Positions 41,964-50,218 of a DNA stretch of 64,000 nucleotides are shown here, piece by piece. A program made the position numbers and the translations under genes. Position 1 is the stretch's first letter, and the number at the start of each line of letters is the position of its first letter. The notes beneath the pieces are model-generated. The model saw nothing but the letters and a program-made list of their open reading frames with translations, ran no database searches and had not been told where the DNA came from. The stretch spans positions 62,001 through 126,000 of the forward strand of contig NZ_JBHSXL010000004.1 of NCBI RefSeq assembly GCF_042662125.1, in the 5' to 3' direction. This DNA comes from Halopenitus salinus. GTDB lineage: Archaea; Halobacteriota; Halobacteria; Halobacteriales; Haloferacaceae.

Positions 41964-42038
41964 TGGGCGCTGCAGGATTTGAACCCGCGGCAGCTTGGTC
42001 CGAAGCCAAGTACTCTGTCCAGGCTGAGCTAAGCGCCC
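41964..42038 (-). tRNA. tRNA-Arg (anticodon TCG)
   Basis: A 75-nt cloverleaf on the minus strand. The acceptor stem is GGGCGCT with AGCGCCC, the anticodon stem CTTGG/CCAAG encloses the loop CTTCGGA with anticodon TCG (reads CGA), and the T arm is GCGGG-TTCAAAT-CCTGC. The discriminator base is A; CCA is not encoded. No intron is seen. Confidence 0.93.
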
Positions 42039-42138
42039 TCGATACCTGGGTAGTCCGGTCGGGTGTTTAAGTCCCGCGATCCGGATCGCGATCGGGAACC
42101 GCCATCCCTTTTAAGCCGTCGCGGTCTCGTGGTGACGT

Positions 42139-42987
42139 ATGTCGATGGGCCGGACCGCACGGGGTGCACTCGAGTTGACGCGGCCCCTCAACGCGGTTTC
42201 CGCCGGCGTCCTCACGTTCACGGGCGCGTACGTCGCCGGCGGCGAGGTGCTTGCCGGGGACGCGCCCGCCGTCGCGGCCGCCGTGTGCGCGACCGTTCTC
42301 GCCACGGGCGCCGGGAACGCCGTGAACGACTACTTCGACCGGGAGATCGACCGAGTCAACAGACCGGATCGGCCGATCCCACGCGGCGCGATCTCGGCGA
42401 GGGGCGCGCTCGCGTTCGCCATCGTCCTGTTCGGTGGCGCGATCGGAGCCGCGCTCCTCCTGCCGCCCGCAGCCATCGGGATCGCCGTGTTCAACCTCGC
42501 GTTGCTGCTCGCGTACACGGAACTGTTCAAGGGGCTTCCGGGCGTGGGAAACGTCGTCGTCGGGTTTCTCACCGGCTCCACGTTCCTCTTCGGCGGCGCG
42601 GCCGTTGGGTCCCCGTTCGGGGCCGGCGTGCTCTTCGTGCTGGCGGCGGTCGCGACGATCACGAGGGAGATCATAAAGGACGTGGAGGACGTCGCCGGCG
42701 ATCGCGAGGAGGGACTCAACACGCTCCCGATCGTGATCGGCGAGCGGAACGCGACGTGGATCGGGATCGCCATCCTCGCGACGGCGGTGGCGGCGAGCGC
42801 GCTCCCGTTTTTCCGCGGCGACTTCGGGACGGCGTACCTCCTCGTCATCGTCCCGGCCGATCTCGTGATGCTCGCCGCGGCCGTACGGTCGCTTCGGGAC
42901 CCGGCGAGCGCACAGCGGCGGCTGAAGGCGGGGATGCTTCTCGCGGTGGTGGCGTTCATCGCCGGGCGGGCGGCGCCGTTCGGATGA
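42139..42987 (+). CDS. UbiA prenyltransferase, digeranylgeranylglyceryl phosphate synthase
   Basis: A 282-residue polytopic membrane enzyme (about eight helices) of the UbiA family. The first Asp-rich motif is NDYFDREIDRVNRPDRPIP (about residues 60-80) and the second is KDVEDVAGDREEGLNTLP (about 175-195). This pattern and length match archaeal geranylgeranylglycerol-phosphate geranylgeranyltransferase, which adds the second isoprenoid chain of archaeal lipids. A TATA-like TTTTAAGCC is about 28 nt upstream. Other UbiA members (menaquinone) are less likely given the NRPDRP form. Confidence 0.88.
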   Translation: MSMGRTARGALELTRPLNAVSAGVLTFTGAYVAGGEVLAGDAPAVAAAVCATVLATGAGNAVNDYFDREIDRVNRPDRPIPRGAISARGALAFAIVLFGGAIGAALLLPPAAIGIAVFNLALLLAYTELFKGLPGVGNVVVGFLTGSTFLFGGAAVGSPFGAGVLFVLAAVATITREIIKDVEDVAGDREEGLNTLPIVIGERNATWIGIAILATAVAASALPFFRGDFGTAYLLVIVPADLVMLAAAVRSLRDPASAQRRLKAGMLLAVVAFIAGRAAPFG

Positions 42988-43168
42988 GGACCGTCGACGT
43001 CCGTCCGATGGAGCCCGCCCCGCCGGCGCCCGGCGGATTCGTCTGACGGTGATCAAAAAGAATATTATCCGCACGACTCATCCTACTGACACCTGATGAA
43101 CCCCGGCAGGACGGTGCGCCGATCGATCGCATGCCCGCGGCTCGAAGCGGGAGACGCGGGGCCCACAG

Positions 43169-43777
43169 ATGTATGACCTCCGTCCACACCTCGACGCCGA
43201 GGTGGATCCGGGAACGAACCTCCTCGTGAGCGGTCCGGCGATGACCGGAAAACGAAGCCTCGTGCTCGACGTTCTCGCGGAGGGGACGCGGGGCGGCGAC
43301 TCCTCCATCATCGTGACGACGAAGGACGGCGCGGATCGCGTCCTGAAGGATTACCGAAAGCGGATCGACTACGAGGACCGGCCGGTGGCGGTCGTCGACT
43401 GCGTCTCCCGCCAGCAGGGAGTCGACGACGTCCGCGACGACGACCGGATCAAGTACGCCTCCTCGCCGGTCGACATGACCGGGATCGGGATCAAGCTCTC
43501 GGAGTTCCTGGAGGCATTCTACACCGACCGCGGGATCGAGCGCAACCGGATCATGGTCCACTCGTTGTCGACGCTTCTCATGTACGCGGAGCTGCAGACG
43601 GTGTTCCGGTTTCTCCACGTCTTCACCGGCCGGGTGCAGAGCGTCGACGGGCTCGGGCTCTTTTGTATCGACTCGACGGCCCACGACGACCAGACGATGA
43701 ACACGCTCAAACAGCTGTTCGACGGGATCATCACCACGAACGAGGACGCGGAACCGACCGTTCGGCTCGCGCGGTGA
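43169..43777 (+). CDS. RecA/KaiC-like ATPase (RAD55-type, haloarchaeal)
   Basis: A 202-residue P-loop protein with a degenerate Walker A, SGPAMTGKRSL (residues 21-31), and Walker B-like hydrophobic strand GLGLFCIDSTAHD near 168. Haloarchaea encode many such short RAD55/KaiC-like proteins, often near signalling genes, with unknown function. The length covers one RecA fold without N-terminal extension. A TATA-like AATATTATCC occurs about 100 nt upstream, so a leader may be present. Confidence 0.75.
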   Translation: MYDLRPHLDAEVDPGTNLLVSGPAMTGKRSLVLDVLAEGTRGGDSSIIVTTKDGADRVLKDYRKRIDYEDRPVAVVDCVSRQQGVDDVRDDDRIKYASSPVDMTGIGIKLSEFLEAFYTDRGIERNRIMVHSLSTLLMYAELQTVFRFLHVFTGRVQSVDGLGLFCIDSTAHDDQTMNTLKQLFDGIITTNEDAEPTVRLAR

Positions 43778-43849
43778 GGATCGCACACGTCGTCGCGACT
43801 CGTCGCCGTGAAGCGTACGGCCCGTCCGCCGCAAGTACCAGACACGGAG

Positions 43850-43877
43850 ACACGACCGCATGAACACGACCGCATGA
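43850..43877. repeat. Tandem duplication of 14 bp
   Basis: ACACGACCGCATGA occurs twice head to tail in the gap before the gene at 43934. It duplicates an ATG but neither copy opens a plausible frame. Confidence 0.7.
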
Positions 43878-43933
43878 AGCCCTGCATGGTCGGGATGGCC
43901 ACGCTTTTATCGACCAGCGTCGATCCACGTGGT

Positions 43934-44257
43934 ATGTCTACCCACGACTCCGACCTCGACGGGGAGGTTCGAGAGGAGGGATCGCAACTGCTTCCCTTCG
44001 ATCTGGTTCGACCCGACCGGTTGCGCTGGGAGTGGGGATCACGCGTGATCGACGACGAGGAGACCACCCTCCAGGGCGTCTGGAGACACGACGGAAGTTC
44101 GTGGGATCTCTCCGTCTTCCGGGTGACGGAGGGGACGGTCGTCGTTCGAGTCCGGACGCCTGCAGGACGCGAGCGGTTCTACGGAACCCTGCGATCGGAG
44201 GCTCGTTCGGCGCTCTCGAAGCTGGAGGCGGCGGCGTCCTGGCGGCGAACGGCGTAA
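43934..44257 (+). CDS. Small hypothetical protein, 107 aa
   Basis: A 107-residue acidic N-terminus followed by a beta-rich domain (LRWEWGSRVIDDEETTLQGVW, VFRVTEGTVVVRVRT) ending in a helix rich in Ala and Arg. No family is recognised. The ATG before STHDSDLDG has a TATA-like CTTTTATCG about 25 nt upstream, which fixes the start over longer in-frame options. Confidence 0.7.
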   Translation: MSTHDSDLDGEVREEGSQLLPFDLVRPDRLRWEWGSRVIDDEETTLQGVWRHDGSSWDLSVFRVTEGTVVVRVRTPAGRERFYGTLRSEARSALSKLEAAASWRRTA

Positions 44258-44295
44258 TTCGGGACCGGGATTGGGACCGAATCCGCAAGAAAGGG

Positions 44296-44532
44296 CTACA
44301 GGCGGTCGTCCTCGATGCTTCCTGGGTCCTGGGCGGTGTCGAACATGTTGTTCTCCGCGCTCTCCATCATCTCGTCGCGCGGCTCGTCGTCGACGATGCT
44401 GACGTTGTAGGCCTCGATTCCCGAGGAGATGAGCTCCTCGGCCGCTTGTTCCTCGCTCACGAACTCCTGTTCGGCCAGCTGTTGGAACTCGGAGTAGACG
44501 TCGTCGGAGAGGGACAACTCGAAGGTGGGCAT
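44296..44532 (-). CDS. Small haloarchaeal protein of the DUF7120 type
   Basis: A 78-residue acidic protein: a ribbon-helix-helix-like start (MPTFELSLSDDVYSEFQQLA), a helix with SEEQAAEELISSGIEAY, and an acidic disordered tail. This pattern recurs in haloarchaea and looks like a CopG/Arc-type DNA-binding fold. The start is the ATG before PTFEL, with a TATA-like CTTAAAAGG about 27 nt upstream. Function unknown. Confidence 0.72.
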   Translation of the reverse strand: MPTFELSLSDDVYSEFQQLAEQEFVSEEQAAEELISSGIEAYNVSIVDDEPRDEMMESAENNMFDTAQDPGSIEDDRL

Positions 44533-44600
44533 GGTCGGATCTATCCCGTGCCTCCTTTTAAGCTCTTGGCTCGCCGCCGATATCGCGGGAACTCCCGCAC

Positions 44601-45203
44601 TCAGAGATCCGACCAGGCGCCCCAAAACCGCTGGAGTGCGGTGAGGTGACCGACGACGGCGAACAGGGCGAGGAGCGCGCCGACGATCCCGACGTCGGCG
44701 ACGATCGATCCGGAGTGGAGAGCGGCGAGGGCGCCCGTGATCCCGACGAGCGCGAGCCGGTCCGCTCGACCGAGCAGTCCACCGTACTCGCGGCCGAGCC
44801 CGACCGCCTGGATCTGCGTCCCGAGGTAGGAGGTCATCAACACGCCGGTGACGGCGGCGAGACCGAGCCCGTACCGTCCGATCCCGGCCGCGAGCCCCGC
44901 GAGGATCGCGATGTCGGCGTAGCGGTCGAGGACGTGGTCGAGCAGGTCGCCGCCGGAGGACTCGATGCCCTGCTCTCGCGCCAGCGCGCCGTCGACGAGA
45001 TCGAGCCAGCCGTTCGCGAAGACGAGAAGCGCGCCGGCGAGGTACCCGGCCGTCGTCGCGAGCGAGAAGGCCAGACCGGCCGCGATCGCGGCGAAAAAGG
45101 CGATCACGCTCACCCAGTCGGGAGTCAGTCCGACCCGGTCCGCGGCGGTCACCCAGGGGCCGAGCAGTCGGTCCGCGAGGGGCCGCAGTCGGTCGAGCGT
45201 CAT
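44601..45203 (-). CDS. CDP-alcohol phosphatidyltransferase family protein (archaetidylinositol-phosphate synthase-like)
   Basis: A 200-residue membrane enzyme with about six helices. The CDP-alcohol signature is complete: DGALAREQ, then GGDLLDHVLDRYAD (D-G-x2-A-R-x8-G-x3-D-x3-D). In archaea this family couples CDP-archaeol to inositol phosphate or another alcohol; archaetidylinositol phosphate synthase is the likeliest by length. The start ATG lies in a 20-bp tandem duplication that repeats its ribosome site. It is the last gene of a hisC-kinase-transferase operon. Confidence 0.83.
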   Translation of the reverse strand: MTLDRLRPLADRLLGPWVTAADRVGLTPDWVSVIAFFAAIAAGLAFSLATTAGYLAGALLVFANGWLDLVDGALAREQGIESSGGDLLDHVLDRYADIAILAGLAAGIGRYGLGLAAVTGVLMTSYLGTQIQAVGLGREYGGLLGRADRLALVGITGALAALHSGSIVADVGIVGALLALFAVVGHLTALQRFWGAWSDL

Positions 45204-45246
45204 CGGTCTCCTCCCGACGTCATCGGTCTCCTCCCGACGTCATCGG
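45201..45246. repeat. Tandem repeat duplicating a ribosome site and start codon
   Basis: Two perfect 20-bp copies (45201-45220 and 45221-45240) plus a partial third. On the minus strand each carries GGGAGGAGACCGATG. The two upstream ATGs each open a 7-codon frame (MTSGGDR) whose TGA overlaps the next ATG, so decoy starts precede the true start. Confidence 0.8.
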
Positions 45247-45259
45247 CCTTTCCCCCCAT

Positions 45260-45793
45260 CTACAGGTACCCGGTGAAGTCGACGGTCCCGACGCTCGGGT
45301 CGCGGTCCCCGTCGAGAACTCGTTCGATCTCGGCCGCGACGGCGTCGGGGTCGCGGTCGGTCGTGTCGATCTCGTAGACGTGCTCGCGGCCGAACCGCTC
45401 GACCGCCTCCGAGAGGATCACGTCGAGGGCCTCGCTTTCGGCGTTCTCGTGCGCCGTCGCCTCCGGCTCTCCGCGTTCGAGGAGTCGGTCCTCGAGGACT
45501 TCGGGCGCACACCGAAGCACGACGACGCGATCGGCCTCGAAGTGGTGCGCGAGGTGTGACTCCAGGATCCCGTCCCAGTCACCGAGCCGGTCGGAGATCG
45601 CCTCGAGGTCCGCGACGAGCGACCCGCGGTCCTCGTCGCGTTCGGTCCAGAGGTCCGCCTCGGACTCGATCAGCTCGTTGAGGTGGATGACGTTCATGTC
45701 CTCCCCGGACTCTCGAGATCCGTCCTCGTCCGCGAGTCGCTCCGTCGCCGACGTCTTTCCGGTTCCGGGTGTTCCGGTGACGGCCACGCGCAT
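45260..45793 (-). CDS. Archaeal adenylate kinase-like NTPase (AK6/Fap7 type)
   Basis: A 177-residue P-loop kinase. Walker A is VTGTPGTGKTSA at residues 5-16. The LID-like RCAPEVLEDRLLERG and the terminal DTTDRDPDAVA match the archaeal AK6/Fap7 family, which has adenylate kinase activity and helps 40S/30S ribosome maturation in other organisms. A short acidic insert lies at residues 24-32. Its ATG overlaps the hisC stop by 1 nt (TGATG). Confidence 0.87.
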   Translation of the reverse strand: MRVAVTGTPGTGKTSATERLADEDGSRESGEDMNVIHLNELIESEADLWTERDEDRGSLVADLEAISDRLGDWDGILESHLAHHFEADRVVVLRCAPEVLEDRLLERGEPEATAHENAESEALDVILSEAVERFGREHVYEIDTTDRDPDAVAAEIERVLDGDRDPSVGTVDFTGYL

Positions 45794-46887
45794 CAGGCGT
45801 CCACCTCGGGTTCGATCCGCTCGAGGACGCCGTTTATCCGCTCTGCGGCGGTCCGCGTCTCCTCGCGCGTCCCGGTCGTGATCCTGATGCAGTCCGGCAG
45901 TCCGAAGGAGGTGCAATCGCGGACGATGACGCCCTCCTCCTGGAGAGCTTCGGTCACCCGATCGGCGTCGCCAACCGCCGCGAGAACGAAGTTGCCGGCG
46001 GACTCGAAGGTCGGCGCGTCGAGGGTCTCCCGGAGGTACTCGCGTCCCCACCGGGCCGACTCGATCGATCGCTCGAGGTGATCGTCGTCGTCGAGCGCCG
46101 CCAGTGCGGCTCGACAGGCCAACTCGCTCGCCGCGAAGGGCGTGTTGACCCGGGCGTACGCGTCGGCCCAGGCTTCGGGGACGAGCGCGTATCCCACGCG
46201 CAGACCCGCGAGCCCGTAGGCCTTCGAGAACGTCCGGAGCACGGCGACGTCGTCGCGGTCGTCGAGCAGCGAGACAGCCGAGGTCAGCTCCGCGAACTCG
46301 CCGTAGGCCTCGTCGACGACGACGAGCGTCTCCTCGGCCGTCGCGTCGGCGAGCAGGCGAACCTCCTCGATCGACATCGTCGAGCCGGTGGGATTGTGCG
46401 GGGAGGTGACGTAGATGATCCGCTCGCCCTCGTAGACGTCGAGGACGGTCTCCGCGGTCTGTGTGAACGAATCGCTCCGGTCCAGGGAGTACGTCGAGAC
46501 CTCTCCGTGGTGGTACTTCGCGGACATGCCGTAGTAGGCGAACCCGGGTTCGGGCACGAGCACCCGGTCGCCCGGCTCGAGCATCGCCCGCGAGAGGTAG
46601 TCGATCGAGCCGTCGGCGCCCGCGGACACCCAGACCTGCTCCTCGCTCACGTCCCACCGGTCGGCGAGACGGGCACGCAGGTCCGCGTGTGAGGATTTGG
46701 GATAGACACGTATCGCCTCCGCGTGCTCGCGGATGGCGGCGACGGCGTCGGGGCTCGCGCCGTGTGGGTTCTCGTTCGAGGAGAGCGTGATCAGCTCCTC
46801 GGGGTCCATCCCGAGCTCGCGGGCGACCTCCTCGTCGCCGCGGCCGGGCACGTACGGGGAGTGATCCGAGAGGTCCCGTGGTTGCAT
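45793..46887 (-). CDS. hisC: Histidinol-phosphate aminotransferase
   Basis: A 364-residue PLP fold-type I enzyme converting imidazole-acetol phosphate to histidinol phosphate. SSNENPHGASP, SPHNPTGS, VDEAYGEF and the PLP Lys222 in TFSKAYGLAGLRVG are present, with the phosphate-contact Arg in CIRITTG. The start at MQPRDLSDHSPYVPGR gives the standard HisC N-terminus. It is first in an operon with the kinase and the CDP-alcohol transferase. Other class II aminotransferase specificities are less likely. Confidence 0.92.
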   Translation of the reverse strand: MQPRDLSDHSPYVPGRGDEEVARELGMDPEELITLSSNENPHGASPDAVAAIREHAEAIRVYPKSSHADLRARLADRWDVSEEQVWVSAGADGSIDYLSRAMLEPGDRVLVPEPGFAYYGMSAKYHHGEVSTYSLDRSDSFTQTAETVLDVYEGERIIYVTSPHNPTGSTMSIEEVRLLADATAEETLVVVDEAYGEFAELTSAVSLLDDRDDVAVLRTFSKAYGLAGLRVGYALVPEAWADAYARVNTPFAASELACRAALAALDDDDHLERSIESARWGREYLRETLDAPTFESAGNFVLAAVGDADRVTEALQEEGVIVRDCTSFGLPDCIRITTGTREETRTAAERINGVLERIEPEVDA

Positions 46888-47093
46888 ATGGTCCCGTGGG
46901 CGTGCGTCGCCCTTAAGGGTGCAGCTTTCGGGAGTTGGGTATTGCACGGTTCCGGACTCCGAGAGTACCTCGTTCCGGAGCCGGCGGTTGTGGCGTTCCG
47001 GAGCCGGACGTTGGCGTTCGCTCCACTTTCGCCTTACGCTCGTTCCGTCGGCGGCGGCATTTAATAGGTATCCGACCGACGGTGTAGGTGACC

Positions 47094-47813
47094 ATGGAGC
47101 TCACCTGGCACGGCCACTCCACGTGGCACGTTTCCGTCGGCGGAACCGACCTGCTCATCGATCCGTTCTTCGACAACCCGAAGACGGACGTCTCACCCGA
47201 GGAGCTCGATCCGGACTACCTCCTTTTGACCCACGGCCACGCCGATCACATCGGCGACGCCGACCGCTACGAGGACGCGACCGTGGTCGCGACGCCGGAG
47301 CTGGCGTCGTATCTTCAGGACACCTTCGGTCACGATAAGGCCGTGGGGGGAATGGGAATGAACCTCGGCGGGACCGTGGAGTGCGGCGACGCGTGGGTGA
47401 CGATGGTCCGGGCGGACCACTCGAACGGCATCGAGACGGACTACGGCGCGTCCGCCGGGATGCCCGCCGGGTTCGTGATCTCCGACTCGAAGCCGACCCA
47501 GGAGTCCGACGCCGACACCTCGACGTTCTACCACGCCGGGGACACGAGCCTGATGGTCGAGATGCGCGAGGTCATCGGCCCGTTCCTCGAGCCCGACGCC
47601 GCCGCGTTGCCGGCCGGCGACCACTTCACGATGGGGCCGGCACAGGCCGCGATCGCCGCCGACTGGGTCGGCGCGGACGTCGCCTTCCCGATGCACTACG
47701 ACTCGTTCCCGCCGATCGAGATCGATACCGACGACTTCGTCCGCGAGGTCGAGGCGACCGCCGGTCCGAGCGAGGCCGTGATCCTCGAGGGCGACGAGAC
47801 CTACGAACTGTGA
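47094..47813 (+). CDS. UPF0173 metal-dependent hydrolase (MBL fold)
   Basis: A 239-residue metallo-beta-lactamase fold protein. The metal motif is LLTHGHADHIGD (His47, His49, Asp51, His52), with HAGDTSLMV and FPMHYDSFPP supplying further ligands. The start MELTWHGHSTWHV is highly characteristic of UPF0173. The reaction is unknown. A TATA-like TTTAATAGG is about 30 nt upstream. It is divergent from hisC. Confidence 0.9.
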   Translation: MELTWHGHSTWHVSVGGTDLLIDPFFDNPKTDVSPEELDPDYLLLTHGHADHIGDADRYEDATVVATPELASYLQDTFGHDKAVGGMGMNLGGTVECGDAWVTMVRADHSNGIETDYGASAGMPAGFVISDSKPTQESDADTSTFYHAGDTSLMVEMREVIGPFLEPDAAALPAGDHFTMGPAQAAIAADWVGADVAFPMHYDSFPPIEIDTDDFVREVEATAGPSEAVILEGDETYEL

Positions 47814-47932
47814 CGTCGCTCGCGGTCCGGCCGCTTTCGATCAAGCTGCTCGCGGTCGGGCCGGTCCCGGCCGGGCCGCCGTCGATCGAGGCCGATACGC
47901 TTTAGGACGTCTCCGACGGAGATGGGGACGTC

Positions 47933-48331
47933 ATGTCCGACATCGAGACCACGACGGTGAGCGAGGAGGGCTACGCGTGTACGAGCCAGGTCGGCGACTT
48001 CGACCTGCAGGTTGATGCGACCGGCGAGACGGGTCCTGACCCGAACTCGACGCTCGTGGCCACCTACGCCTCCTGTTACATCCCGGCGTTCCGCGTCGGC
48101 GGCCAACAGCGCGGCGTCGACGACCTCGGGAAGGTACAGATCGACGCGTCGGCGGAGCTCGACGACGAGGACGACCTCGCGTCCATCGCCTTCGACCTCC
48201 ACGTCGAGGCCGACCTCGACGACGACGAGCTCGCGGAGATCGTAGAGCGCGGCGAGGACATCTGTCACGTCCACTCGGCGCTTCGTGAGGGGCTTCGCGC
48301 CGACATCTCGGCCTACGGAGACGCGTTCTAG
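47933..48331 (+). CDS. OsmC-family peroxide-resistance-like protein
   Basis: A 132-residue OsmC/Ohr family protein. The two redox cysteines are Cys48 in TYASCYIPAFR and Cys111 in GEDICHVHSAL, as in thiol peroxidases of this family. It is slightly shorter than bacterial OsmC. A TATA-like GCTTTAGGA lies about 30 nt upstream. A link to the Dps stress block is possible in function but there is no shared operator here. Confidence 0.85.
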   Translation: MSDIETTTVSEEGYACTSQVGDFDLQVDATGETGPDPNSTLVATYASCYIPAFRVGGQQRGVDDLGKVQIDASAELDDEDDLASIAFDLHVEADLDDDELAEIVERGEDICHVHSALREGLRADISAYGDAF

Positions 48332-48404
48332 ACGCCGACGCGACATCTACGTTGACGCTGTATCGACGAGCGGATTGGCGCCGGTGACCCCGCTCGAACT
48401 CGGA

Positions 48405-48410
48405 TTTTTT
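48405..48410 (+). terminator. T-run terminator candidate
   Basis: A run of six T residues 73 bp after the OsmC gene and just before the convergent HAD gene's end. Archaeal termination at T-runs is well known; this one is short. Confidence 0.4.
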
Positions 48411-48423
48411 CACCCGCGCGCCT

Positions 48424-49227
48424 TCACCCGGACCGAGGTCCACGATCCACTCGGAGGATCCGATCGATGTCAGCGAGCGAATCGAGCACGTAGTCCGGAT
48501 CGTACGGGCTGTCCGCGACGTCGGCCTCGTCCGTGACGCCGGTCGTCACGAGCGCCGTCGTCATGCCCGCGCGTTCGCCGAGGGCGACGTCCGTATCGAG
48601 GCGGTCGCCGACCACGAGACAGTCCTCGGGGGCGACCCCGATCCGTCGCGTGACGAGGTCGATCGCGGGGTCGGACGGCTTGCCGCAGACGAGATCCGGC
48701 TCACGCTCCGCGACGCCGGCGATCGCGTTGATGACCGCACCCGATCCCGGGACGTCGCGTTCGCGCGCTGGGATGACGACGTCCGGGTCGGTCCCGAGGA
48801 AGGGGATCCCGTCCTCGAGGACCCAAAGCGCCCGCGAGAGGTCTTCGTAGTCGAACTTCCGGTCCAGGGAGGCGAGGAGGACCTCGGCGTCCTCGATCGA
48901 CTCCGTCGTCGAGAGGCCGGCCGACGAGAGCAGCTTGAAGAGCCCCGACTCGCCGATCACGAACAGCTCGTCGTCCGCGTGGTGGCGTTTCAGGTACTCG
49001 ACCGTGACCGTTCCGGCCGTTATCACGCGATCGGCGTCGACGGCGAACCCGGCCGACCCGAGCCGGTCGACGTAGGCCGCGGGCGGCTTCGTCGGGTTGT
49101 TGGAGACGAAAAGCGGCTCCAGTCCCGCCTCCGCCGCGATCCGGTATCCCTCGGACGCGCCGTCGATCGGCTCGTCGCCGCGAACGACGGTTCCGTCGAC
49201 GTCGAGGACGATCCCCTCGTAGTCCAT
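48424..49227 (-). CDS. HAD-IIA phosphatase (NagD/phosphoglycolate phosphatase-like)
   Basis: A 267-residue HAD-IIA hydrolase. Motif I is VLDVDGTVVRG (residues 7-17), motif II FVSNNPTKP, and motifs III/IV CGKPSDPAID and VVGDRLDTDVALG. The C2 cap lies between. Members dephosphorylate nucleotide, sugar or phosphoglycolate substrates; specificity is not set. The start MDYEGIVLDVDG is standard. Confidence 0.9.
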   Translation of the reverse strand: MDYEGIVLDVDGTVVRGDEPIDGASEGYRIAAEAGLEPLFVSNNPTKPPAAYVDRLGSAGFAVDADRVITAGTVTVEYLKRHHADDELFVIGESGLFKLLSSAGLSTTESIEDAEVLLASLDRKFDYEDLSRALWVLEDGIPFLGTDPDVVIPARERDVPGSGAVINAIAGVAEREPDLVCGKPSDPAIDLVTRRIGVAPEDCLVVGDRLDTDVALGERAGMTTALVTTGVTDEADVADSPYDPDYVLDSLADIDRILRVDRGPRSG

Positions 49228-49369
49228 GTTCGAGGGAGGCGCGCCAGACAAGTAGGGGTTCCGGGACGAAACGACGCGGTGGTTCCGCACATCATAACGA
49301 ATTCGAGATCGCGTTCACGGATCGGATAACGGAACCCTCAAGCGGCGGTAGGTCCCACACGAAAACATC

Positions 49370-50146
49370 GTGACGACTACCCAGGTAACGCTCGTCCAGA
49401 TCGACAACTACGGGCCCTGGACGGTCACTCCGGATCCGCGCCGCGAGATGGACCTCCAGACGATGCAGTCGCGGCTGTTCGCCGACCTGGCACAGTTCGT
49501 CGGATCGCGTGACGGATACGTCTTCTTCACGCGGTTCGACAACATGGTGGCGGTGACGAACGGCCTCGATTCGGCGGCCCACGAGCGGCTGCAGGCCACG
49601 GTCCGGAACCGGTATCCGGTCACCGTCAGCCTCGGCGTCGACGTCGCGGAGCGACCGATCGACGCCCTCGAGACGGCCACCGGCAGGGTCCAGAACGCCG
49701 GGAGCGCACAGGACGGTGACCGCCGGGAGGTGCTCGCGGGGACCTATCGCGAGGAGAGCGACGACGACGACGTCGCCATCGCCCACTTCGACGTGAACAA
49801 CGCGACGGGCAAGTACACGGACCGGCTCAACGAGTTCGACTCGTTCATCCGGATCGAGCAGGGCTACGCCGCGTTGATGCGCTACATGCGCGAGGAACAC
49901 GGCGCGTTGTCCTTCTTCGTGGGGGGAGACAACGTCATCGCGGCCTGTCCGGACCTCGATCAGGCGGACTATCGCGCGGCGATCGACCACGTCAACGAGG
50001 CCGCTGACGTCGATCTGAAGGTCGGCGTCGGACACGGTCGCTCCGCCCACGAGGCCGGATTCGCGGCGAAACACGCCCTGGAGGACTGCCGGTACGAGGG
50101 GACGACCGTCGAGTTCGCCGGGGCGACCTCCGCGACCCCCGAGTGA
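49370..50146 (+). CDS. gch3: GTP cyclohydrolase IIa
   Basis: A 258-residue archaeal GTP cyclohydrolase III/IIa that opens GTP to a formylamino pyrimidine for riboflavin/F420 synthesis. QVTLVQIDNYGPWTVTPDPRREMDLQ at the start, FTRFDNMVAVTNG, and SFFVGGDNVIAACPD match the nucleotidyl-cyclase-like double repeat of the family. Translation begins at GTG with a TATA-like box upstream; no ATG fits. The two halves (1-130, 135-240) are the expected repeats. Confidence 0.93.
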   Translation: MTTTQVTLVQIDNYGPWTVTPDPRREMDLQTMQSRLFADLAQFVGSRDGYVFFTRFDNMVAVTNGLDSAAHERLQATVRNRYPVTVSLGVDVAERPIDALETATGRVQNAGSAQDGDRREVLAGTYREESDDDDVAIAHFDVNNATGKYTDRLNEFDSFIRIEQGYAALMRYMREEHGALSFFVGGDNVIAACPDLDQADYRAAIDHVNEAADVDLKVGVGHGRSAHEAGFAAKHALEDCRYEGTTVEFAGATSATPE

Positions 50147-50218
50147 TCGTGGTGGCGACCGATCGGTCGAGCGATCGTCAACTCCGGAAATCCCAGGTGA
50201 CCCTCGGCCGATCGGGAC

